Below, one piece after another: positions 10,679 through 17,425 of a stretch of 64,000 bases of DNA. The notes beneath the pieces are model-generated. The model saw only the letters and a program-made list of their open reading frames with translations, searched no databases and was not told the origin of the DNA. The translations under genes were made by a program, and so were the position numbers. The stretch is from Ascidiimonas aurantiaca. Its GTDB lineage: Bacteria; Bacteroidota; Bacteroidia; Flavobacteriales; Flavobacteriaceae. Within the stretch, counting starts at the first letter, position 1; every line of letters begins with the position of its first letter. The stretch is taken from the NCBI RefSeq assembly GCF_037646345.1, contig NZ_JBBEWR010000006.1, positions 1 to 64,000 of the forward strand. The letters are read 5' to 3'.

Positions 10679-12328
10679 ATGACAACGCAGGAAAATTATT
10701 ATTTCAAACCCAACGTAATTATTGGCCCTCTTGTTGACCGATGGTATGCATGGACACACCTTATATCACCGGCCACCGGAGCAATGAACGTTGTAGAAAG
10801 GCACCTTAAGATCATGAACTCTTATATACAGTCGCCAACCATTCATGAGGCCGCCGTAAAGAACCCGAAAATGTTGGGAGGCCCCTTCATGGATTATCAT
10901 CCCAGAAGAGTAGATGACATAAAAGCGCTTAAAGAAGAAATTCATGATAAACAAGCCAATGCCATTGCCTTTGCGACGGCAGTAAAAGAGTTGGATGCCA
11001 TGCTCAAAAGTAAAGCAAAAGGTGCCTCGCTGGAACCTCTTTACGAAGAAGTACCCGAACTACTTAAAGGGTATGTAGAACTGGTTTACGATTTAAATAA
11101 CAACCCTTCATACCGTTTCTTTGAATCATTATTGTATCACAGCGAATTTTATTCTAAAGATTCACAGAGTATCGCTTTATGGGAAACTAACAATGATGAA
11201 AGGCCGTTTTGCCTGAGTACCCCACAACTGGATGATAAAGAAGTGTTACATCTTGATATTCCTTTTGATCATGAAGGAATAGATGCCCTTAGTAAAATGA
11301 AAAGAACACCCGGTTCTATAGATGAGATAGCTACTTTACTGGGGGTAAAAGAAGAACAACGCGAATTATTTAATTCGTTCTTTACCACCAAAGAGCATCC
11401 TACATATAAAAAGTACAACGGAGAAAAAGCGAGAATGCGTTACTTTGGCCATGCCTGTATCCTTATAGAAACCAAAGACGTAAGTATTCTGGTCGATCCT
11501 CTTATTAGTTATTATGGATATGAATCTAGTGTAGAGCACTTTTCTGATATAGACCTCCCCGATGTAATTGATTATGTTTTGATAACCCATAATCACCAGG
11601 ATCATATTGTTCTTGAAACCTTAATGCCTTTACGTCACAAGGTGAAAAACATTATTGTACCTACCACGACCAGTGGTGCTCTTCAGGACCCGAGCGTTAA
11701 ACTGGCATTTGAAAATATAGGGTTTACCAATGTCATTGAGATCGATGAGATGCAGGAAATTAAATTTGAGAATTGTACCATCACCGGATTGCCTTTTACC
11801 GGTGAGCACAGTGACCTGAACATACGTGCAAAATCCTGTTTCCATATTGCCATTAACGAGTTGAGCTTTTTGTTTGTAGCAGACTCCAGAGTTATGGAGC
11901 CTAAGATCTACGAACATATTCAAAAAGTAAAAGGAAATGTAGATGTACTGTTCTTGGGGATGGAATGTGCCGGAGCGCCTTTAACCTGGCTTTATGGCCC
12001 GCTCTTAACAGAATCTATTTCCAGAGAGCATGATCAGTCCAGAAGGCTGGCCGGTTGTGACTGCAATAAAGGCATGTCACTGGTAGATATCTTTAAGCCT
12101 AAAGAAGCCTATGTATATGCTATGGGAATGGAACCCTGGCTTGAATTTATAAGTAGTATTAAATACACAGATGAATCTCCTGCCATCATAGAATCCAATC
12201 GTCTGCTGGACGAGTGTTCTAAAAGAGGAATCATTGCCGAAAGGCTTTATGGTGAAAAGGAACTTCTTTACGATTATGAAAAATCAAAAAAAGGGCAAGA
12301 AAAAGAATCTGCCGAAATAGCAGGTTAG
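10679..12328 (+). CDS. CmlA-type diiron beta-hydroxylase (metallo-beta-lactamase fold) for carrier-bound amino acids
   Basis: 549 residues. About 250 residues without metal motifs form an N-terminal domain, followed by an MBL-fold domain with T-H-N-H-Q-D-H (HxHxDH) and the downstream T-G-E-H-S-D-L segment. In CmlA a glutamate replaces the usual histidine ligand and the metals are iron rather than zinc; the GEH here is consistent with that. The region L-F-L-G-M-E-C-x-G-A-P-L-x-W-L-Y-G-P-L and the closing Y-T-D-E-S also match what I recall of CmlA homologs. CmlA hydroxylates the beta carbon of an amino acid held on an NRPS carrier protein, using O2. I infer that this enzyme beta-hydroxylates a residue on the adjacent synthetase; which residue cannot be told. 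A plain MBL hydrolase is unlikely because of the N-terminal domain and length. Confidence 0.88.
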   Translation: MTTQENYYFKPNVIIGPLVDRWYAWTHLISPATGAMNVVERHLKIMNSYIQSPTIHEAAVKNPKMLGGPFMDYHPRRVDDIKALKEEIHDKQANAIAFATAVKELDAMLKSKAKGASLEPLYEEVPELLKGYVELVYDLNNNPSYRFFESLLYHSEFYSKDSQSIALWETNNDERPFCLSTPQLDDKEVLHLDIPFDHEGIDALSKMKRTPGSIDEIATLLGVKEEQRELFNSFFTTKEHPTYKKYNGEKARMRYFGHACILIETKDVSILVDPLISYYGYESSVEHFSDIDLPDVIDYVLITHNHQDHIVLETLMPLRHKVKNIIVPTTTSGALQDPSVKLAFENIGFTNVIEIDEMQEIKFENCTITGLPFTGEHSDLNIRAKSCFHIAINELSFLFVADSRVMEPKIYEHIQKVKGNVDVLFLGMECAGAPLTWLYGPLLTESISREHDQSRRLAGCDCNKGMSLVDIFKPKEAYVYAMGMEPWLEFISSIKYTDESPAIIESNRLLDECSKRGIIAERLYGEKELLYDYEKSKKGQEKESAEIAG

Positions 12329-12345
12329 GATATATAGTCACCAGA

Positions 12346-12377
12346 AGGGAACTACCTGGCTTTCCAGGTCGTTCCCT
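12346..12377 (+). other. Intergenic hairpin in the peptide operon
   Basis: A 14-base-pair stem with a single mismatch (A-G-G-G-A-A-C ... G-T-T-C-C-C-T, inner ACCTGG/CCAGGT) closes a CTTT loop between the hydroxylase and exporter genes. No T-run follows, so it is not a typical intrinsic terminator. It could stabilise the upstream message or lower expression of the exporter and thioesterase. Confidence 0.6.
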
Positions 12378-12421
12378 ACCGTGATTGCATTTACTTTTTA
12401 ACAGTTATAAATTTTAAATCA

Positions 12422-14089
12422 TTGAAACAGTTCCTGAAAATAGTACTACCGCTCATGGGCAAAGGTGGGCTCCTGAAATACACCCTTCTGGGAATGCTTT
12501 CCGGCCTCTTTAGCTTTTTGTTTATCAATACAGTTACCAGAATGAACTCTTTGCTTATCAATGGTAATGCTACTGCGTACACAAAAGAATATACCGTACT
12601 TTTTGCCTTTATTATTTTATTCTTTATCTGGACCCGCAGAACACTGTCATTAGCCATTATTAAACTCTCTCAAAGATTGTTCTGGAAGCTTAGAAAGCAG
12701 ATCATTGCGTTAGTACTCGAAGCAAATTATAAACAGCTGGAAGAGCGAAAAGATAAAATACATTCGGCCATAGTTAACGATGTTAATATTCTCACACAGG
12801 CCTCTCTCAGTATTATAGATTTCTTTACATCCGTTATCCTGGCTCTTTCCTGCCTGGTATATTTGGTAATGATCTCTAAAGTACTTTTTCTGGTTACATT
12901 GGGGATCGCATTCACAGGTATGATGATCTATCATTTCAGATCGAGAAAAGATATGGAGAATTTTCAGAATGCCAGAAATCTGGAAGATGATTTCATTACG
13001 CATTTTAACTCTATCCTGGACGGATTTAAGGAGATCTTCATGGATCCCAGAAAAGGACAGGCAATCTTTAATCATAAGATAAAAAACATTGCCAATGAAG
13101 CCTATACCAATAATACATCGGCCTATACCGGTTTTCTGAACAGCCAGATTACAGGACAGGTATTGTTTTACGTGCTTATTTCCAGTATCCTGCTGTTTTT
13201 TAGTGTAATGTTGGGTATCGAAACCTCAGATACAGTTAATTATGTATTTACTTTATTATATTTGCTGGGAGCTATTGAAACCATTATGGTCGTGCTACCT
13301 GCATTGGCAAGGGCCAGAGTATCTTCAGGCCATGTGTTTCGATTAAAAACAGAACTTGAAGAAGCCAACTTTAGTAATCCGTTGGCAAAAACGTATCTTT
13401 CCAAGAACACATTTAACCATATACAGATACGTGATCTGGAATTTAAATATAAAGAAGCCAAAAACGGGTTTGGTATAGGCCCCATAGATCTTACGGTACC
13501 CAAGGGAGAGATCGTATTTATTTATGGGGGTAACGGGAGTGGAAAAACAACTTTTATACAGGCATTACTGGGCCTTCTTGTTCCGGATGAAGGTCAGATT
13601 TACCTCAATGACGAACTCGTGACTAATGACAGTTACTCTGATTATAAAGCTATCTTCTCTGTAGTTTTTAGCGATTACTATTTGTTTGACAATCTACTGG
13701 CAGTAAATACGGTAGATATTAAAAAATGGGATCATTATCTCAAGCTGTTTGAAATGGAAGATAAAGTGAGCCTGGAAGGGCGTTCTTTTTCTACTACGAG
13801 CCTTTCCATGGGACAACGCAAAAGACTGGCATTAATAGCGGCTTTAATGGAAAACAAACCGGTATTGGTTATTGATGAATGGGCGGCAGATCAGGATCCC
13901 TACTTCCGTAAAAAATTCTATACCCATATACTGCCCGAACTTAAAGAAGAAGGCCTTACAATTCTTGCAGTAACGCATGATGATAAGTACTACCATTGCG
14001 CAGATGCCTTGTATAAAATGGAAGAGGGAATGCTCGTTCAGGAAAATATAGCCCAATACAAGCTCAACTACATTCAGGAAGGCTCATAA
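12422..14089 (+). CDS. SyrD/PvdE-type peptide exporter (fused ABC transporter)
   Basis: 555 residues: an N-terminal six-helix membrane domain (to about residue 310) fused to an ATPase domain with Walker A G-G-N-G-S-G-K-T-T, signature S-M-G-Q-R-K-R-L and Walker B ending V-L-V-I-D-E-W-A-A-D-Q-D-P. The D-E-W-A-A-D-Q-D-P string is typical of the cyclic-peptide exporter family of SyrD and PvdE, which move lipopeptides or siderophore precursors across the inner membrane. The frame starts with TTG at 12422; the first in-frame ATG is at 12455, inside what looks like the N-terminal amphipathic segment, so TTG is preferred without certainty. Sitting beside a PvdQ-like acylase, it probably exports the acylated peptide to the periplasm. 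Confidence 0.93.
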   Translation: MKQFLKIVLPLMGKGGLLKYTLLGMLSGLFSFLFINTVTRMNSLLINGNATAYTKEYTVLFAFIILFFIWTRRTLSLAIIKLSQRLFWKLRKQIIALVLEANYKQLEERKDKIHSAIVNDVNILTQASLSIIDFFTSVILALSCLVYLVMISKVLFLVTLGIAFTGMMIYHFRSRKDMENFQNARNLEDDFITHFNSILDGFKEIFMDPRKGQAIFNHKIKNIANEAYTNNTSAYTGFLNSQITGQVLFYVLISSILLFFSVMLGIETSDTVNYVFTLLYLLGAIETIMVVLPALARARVSSGHVFRLKTELEEANFSNPLAKTYLSKNTFNHIQIRDLEFKYKEAKNGFGIGPIDLTVPKGEIVFIYGGNGSGKTTFIQALLGLLVPDEGQIYLNDELVTNDSYSDYKAIFSVVFSDYYLFDNLLAVNTVDIKKWDHYLKLFEMEDKVSLEGRSFSTTSLSMGQRKRLALIAALMENKPVLVIDEWAADQDPYFRKKFYTHILPELKEEGLTILAVTHDDKYYHCADALYKMEEGMLVQENIAQYKLNYIQEGS

Positions 14090-14135
14090 GAGCTGATGAG
14101 AATTTGCCAAATTTTAAAACTTAAAAAACGAATCA

Positions 14136-14843
14136 GTGAAAAAGCCAAAATTGTTTTTATTACATTTTGCAGGAGGAAACCGATATTCTTTTGACTTCTT
14201 AGTACCTTACCTCACTAATTTTGAGGTAATAAGCTTAGAATTACCCGGAAGAGGTAAGCGAATACGAGAAGACCTTATTACAGAATTTGATATTGCTGCC
14301 GCAGATATTTATAAACAGATAACACAGCGTCTGGATCATGAATCTTATATGCTGTTTGGCCATAGTATGGGCGCCTATATGGCATTTAAAGTATGCAGTA
14401 TGTTAGAAAAAGAAGGAATACCTCCTTCCTGCCTGTTTGTAAGCGGTAACGCAGGTCCGGGAATATATGCGGATAGGAAACGCTATCTGTATGACCGTGA
14501 AAAATTCATAGAAGTACTTAAAGATCTGGGCGGCCTCCCCCAGGAAGTACTTGAAAATGATGAGCTCCTAGATTTTGTTATTCCGGTTTTAAGAGCAGAT
14601 TTTGAGCTGGCCGAAAGAAACAACCTGAACGAGTACCCTCCCGTAAACACACCTGTTTTTGCTATGATGGGAGATCAGGAAGAAAAATCAGGAGCAATCA
14701 ATAACTGGAAAAGGTTTACAACAGCCAATTTCCAATCAGAGATTTTACCAGGCGGGCATTTCTTTCTAAATGATGCCCCTCAAAAAGTAGCACAACTTAT
14801 AGAGGATCAATTCAAGAAAATAGCTCTTTTTCAGCAAACCTGA
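14136..14843 (+). CDS. Type II (external) thioesterase of the NRPS operon
   Basis: 235 residues, the normal size of GrsT/SrfAD-type thioesterases, with an alpha/beta-hydrolase fold. F-A-G-G-N-R near the start and G-H-S-M-G (Ser77) carry the oxyanion region and nucleophile; the G-G-H-F-F late in the protein supplies the catalytic His. The start codon is GTG at 14136, giving V-K-K-P-K-L-F. Such enzymes clear misprimed or stalled acyl groups from carrier domains. It lies 46 bases after the exporter gene and seems to be the last gene of the peptide operon. Confidence 0.92.
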   Translation: MKKPKLFLLHFAGGNRYSFDFLVPYLTNFEVISLELPGRGKRIREDLITEFDIAAADIYKQITQRLDHESYMLFGHSMGAYMAFKVCSMLEKEGIPPSCLFVSGNAGPGIYADRKRYLYDREKFIEVLKDLGGLPQEVLENDELLDFVIPVLRADFELAERNNLNEYPPVNTPVFAMMGDQEEKSGAINNWKRFTTANFQSEILPGGHFFLNDAPQKVAQLIEDQFKKIALFQQT

Positions 14844-15014
14844 AAAACAGCAATCCTTCCGTTTTCCTATTCAGGTATAGCCATACTGTAGTACCAAAAA
14901 TGAGTATGTGGTTAGCACATGAAAATATGAAGACATAACATATTTTAAGATGTGTAACGCAAACCCTTTTCCCAAAAAACCTTCTTTTTAACAGTACTCA
15001 ATAGTTATAAAAAG

Positions 15015-15037
15015 CTACTTTTTTATAAGAAAAGTAG
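15015..15037. promoter_or_regulatory. Operator-like inverted repeat upstream of the BlaI-type gene
   Basis: A perfect 8-base inverted repeat CTACTTTT/AAAAGTAG with a 7-base spacer lies 43-65 bases before the repressor start. It precedes a direct repeat of CGTAC (15052-15056 and 15066-15070), the second copy of which overlaps the promoter. BlaI-family repressors bind palindromes upstream of their own gene, so one of these elements is a good autoregulatory candidate. Confidence 0.5.
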
Positions 15038-15067
15038 GTAATGTATTTTTTCGTACGATTTTTTTCG

Positions 15068-15075
15068 TACCTTTG
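15068..15075 (+). promoter_or_regulatory. Promoter -7 element TACCTTTG for the blaI-blaR-like operon
   Basis: TACCTTTG matches the Bacteroidota consensus TAnnTTTG. It ends 4 bases before the repressor ATG at 15080, so transcription would start almost at the start codon, giving a leaderless or nearly leaderless message. It rules out the in-frame start at 15041, which is upstream of the promoter. Confidence 0.6.
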
Positions 15076-15079
15076 GAAT

Positions 15080-15484
15080 ATGAAATCAAAGAGAACAAAA
15101 TCAAAATCCGGTTTTACAGAACCCACCAATGCAGAGTTAGAGATACTGCAGGTACTTTGGAAATACGGGCCCTCTACTGTTCGTTTTGTAAATGAAAAAC
15201 TCAATGAGCATAAGCCTGTTAAATATACCTCTACTCTAAAACAGATGCAAATTATGGCAGATAAGAGTATTTTGGATAGGGATGTAAGTAAAATGACTCA
15301 TATTTATCATATATTAGAGGAGGAAGAAAAAACCAAGAGTTTTTTACTCAACAGATTTGTAGATAGAATTTATAGCGGTTCTGCAGGCAAACTTATTATG
15401 CAGTTGTTGGGTGATGACAAAGCTTCTAAAGAAGATATTGAGAAAATTAAGAAAATGCTGGACGAAATGGAGTCTGACCAGTAA
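15080..15484 (+). CDS. BlaI/MecI-family transcriptional repressor
   Basis: 134 residues, the family's usual length. A winged-helix DNA-binding domain is recognisable from L-T/N-A-E-L-E-I-L-Q-V-L-W and the following S-T-V-R-F-V-N-E-K-L recognition-helix region with K-Y-T-S-T-L-K-Q-M. The C-terminal third is acidic/basic helical, as in the dimerisation part of BlaI. An internal E-E-E-E-K-T-K-S-F stretch could be the protease-sensitive linker. The start was chosen from the promoter position. It is 23 bases upstream of an M56 membrane peptidase gene, the standard BlaI-BlaR1 arrangement, so it probably represses this operon until the sensor signals. Confidence 0.92.
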   Translation: MKSKRTKSKSGFTEPTNAELEILQVLWKYGPSTVRFVNEKLNEHKPVKYTSTLKQMQIMADKSILDRDVSKMTHIYHILEEEEKTKSFLLNRFVDRIYSGSAGKLIMQLLGDDKASKEDIEKIKKMLDEMESDQ

Positions 15485-15507
15485 GAATAAAACAGAAAAT
15501 ACAGATC

Positions 15508-16878
15508 ATGGAACCTGAAGTGATAGTAATGACATTTTTAAACTCCTTATGGATAGGAGGAGTCATGTTTCTTGCAGTGTATTTGCTTATGGCCCTTATG
15601 CCCAGAAATAATGCAGCGCTTCGTTATAATGTGCTTGTGGGTGGTATGTTGGCATTTGTAATAGCAATAGGGTATGTATTTGTAGAAGCTTTTTTGGGTA
15701 CTAATACAAAAAGTTATATGATTTCTTTGCCCGAATGGAGCCATATTACAGAGATATATCTGGCCGGGCAACCGGAACATAACTTAGAAACAGGAAAAGC
15801 ATACATAGGTTTTATAAACCAATTCTTTTCTTTATTAATGAACCATTCGCAAACCATTATGCTGCTATGGGTAGGCATTGTTCTCTACAAAGGGACAATA
15901 ATGGCTCTGGGTCTGAAAAAAATGCAGGGATTAAAGACCAAAAATATTTTACCAGCCGGTGTTTATTGGGAAAACCGTATTAAAGAACTGGCCATTGTGC
16001 TACGTATTAAAGAAAATGTAAGTATCGTTCAGTCTGCTATGGTAAAAGCTCCCGTGGTATTTGGATATTTTAAACCTGTTATTCTGGTGCCCTTAGGCTT
16101 ATTAACCCAGATGCCTGCAGAACAGGTAGAATCGGTTATACTCCATGAACTAGCACACATAAAAAGAAAAGATTACCTGATAAACATATTACAAAGCATA
16201 TTGGAAATAGTATTCTTCTTCAATCCGGCAGTACTATGGATATCCGGTTTGATAAGAACAGAAAGAGAAAACTGCTGTGATGATCTGGTAGTCAAAAAAA
16301 TAGAAAACCGGGTAGATTATATCAAAGCATTAATTTCATGTGTAGAAGCAAATCAGGCTAAACCTTCGTATGCCATGCGTCTTTCCGGTAATGACGGCCA
16401 CCTTTTAAAGCGTGTTAACCGAATGCTTAATAAAAAAGAAAGAAAGCATAATAGTTTTGAAAAAGGTATTTTGTCCATTCTGTTAGCCATTGTCATGTTA
16501 ACCAGTCTGGCATTTACAAAAAGTACACCAGTAGCATCAAAAAACGATTTAGCCTCAACCCCTACCAATGTTCAGGATAAGCAGGAAAACGGTTTTGAAG
16601 AAGAACCCGAACGAACTTACCTGCTTACGGGTCTTACAGCAGAATATCTGGATGAGCAGCAGAGTGAAGATATAGAGAGTATATTGAGCAGTATGATATT
16701 GGACATGAAGAATGAAGGACTTTTAGTATCTGAAAATGCATTATCATTTATGTTGAATAAAGAACAATTTATTATAAATGGCGAAAAAATTGCTTCTCAT
16801 ATTCAAGTGCGATATGAAGCAAAATATTTAAAACGTTCTGATTGGACGTTATGTTATAATTATCTTTTAAAACACTAA
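15508..16878 (+). CDS. BlaR1/MecR1-like M56-family membrane metalloprotease
   Basis: 456 residues with four hydrophobic segments (about residues 10-30, 42-62, 110-135 and 310-325) and the zinc-protease motif H-E-L-A-H (His213, Glu214, His217) followed by the partner E-R-E-N-C-C-D-D region. In BlaR1 signalling this domain triggers loss of the BlaI-type repressor. The extracytoplasmic C-terminal part is not a penicillin-binding domain. Instead it ends in about 45 residues (F-I-I-N-G-E-K ... W-T-L-C-Y-N-Y) resembling the end of the next, secreted protein. The signal sensed is unknown. Beta-lactam resistance should not be assumed. Confidence 0.9.
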   Translation: MEPEVIVMTFLNSLWIGGVMFLAVYLLMALMPRNNAALRYNVLVGGMLAFVIAIGYVFVEAFLGTNTKSYMISLPEWSHITEIYLAGQPEHNLETGKAYIGFINQFFSLLMNHSQTIMLLWVGIVLYKGTIMALGLKKMQGLKTKNILPAGVYWENRIKELAIVLRIKENVSIVQSAMVKAPVVFGYFKPVILVPLGLLTQMPAEQVESVILHELAHIKRKDYLINILQSILEIVFFFNPAVLWISGLIRTERENCCDDLVVKKIENRVDYIKALISCVEANQAKPSYAMRLSGNDGHLLKRVNRMLNKKERKHNSFEKGILSILLAIVMLTSLAFTKSTPVASKNDLASTPTNVQDKQENGFEEEPERTYLLTGLTAEYLDEQQSEDIESILSSMILDMKNEGLLVSENALSFMLNKEQFIINGEKIASHIQVRYEAKYLKRSDWTLCYNYLLKH

Positions 16879-16916
16879 CAACTACAAAGTTTTATAACCT
16901 TTTAAAACAATAATTT

Positions 16917-17318
16917 ATGGGCACAAAGAAAATACTGGCCTTATTGGCTATAGGGATATCTATGTCATCTTATCAGGTGCATTCTCAATCTGCCGAACCC
17001 CCTACCAAGGCAGATATAGAGAAAATGAAAAAGAAAGAGATCACTTTCACAGGTATTACGGGTACTGATGCCGGAGATCTGGATGTAAGCCACGGAAATG
17101 ATCTTATTAAAAAGATCAATGAAAAAATAAAAAAAGATCAACTAACCAATGGAGAAAAAGTGGTGAATTACAGGCTGGACACTAATGCGTTTATTGTGAA
17201 TAATCAAAAGCAATTACCGGAAATTCATCAAAAATATAAAAGGGAATTTCTGCAAAAGAAAAGTTGGATCATTAGTTATAACTATAAACTAGATACTAAA
17301 ACAGTAACACCTAAATAA
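16917..17318 (+). CDS. Small secreted protein sharing the M56 sensor's C-terminal domain
   Basis: 133 residues with a Sec signal peptide (about residues 1-23, ending S-Y-Q-V-H-S-Q). The rest is Lys- and Asp-rich with no family I recognise. Its end (F-I-V-N-N-Q-K ... Y-K-R-E-F-L-Q-K-K-S-W-I-I-S-Y-N-Y) aligns with the end of the preceding M56 protein in spacing and key residues. It lies 38 bases after it and is probably cotranscribed. A ligand or accessory subunit of the sensor is a reasonable inference. Confidence 0.8.
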   Translation: MGTKKILALLAIGISMSSYQVHSQSAEPPTKADIEKMKKKEITFTGITGTDAGDLDVSHGNDLIKKINEKIKKDQLTNGEKVVNYRLDTNAFIVNNQKQLPEIHQKYKREFLQKKSWIISYNYKLDTKTVTPK

Positions 17319-17425
17319 GTAACTAAAAAAGAGCGGTCGTTTAAAAGCAGTCACCTAAAAAAACAACTCTTTATTGTTTATAAAGGCTATACGCCTGTTA
17401 AAGTTTTTAATTCAGGAAATTCTTT

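Noticed and set aside
10679..12328. Calling this an ordinary metallo-beta-lactamase hydrolase
   Set aside because: The 250-residue N-terminal domain and the GEH segment fit CmlA-type oxygenases better.
15508..16878. Calling the M56 protein a beta-lactam sensor
   Set aside because: No penicillin-binding sensor domain is present and no beta-lactamase gene is in the operon; only the protease domain is shared with BlaR1.
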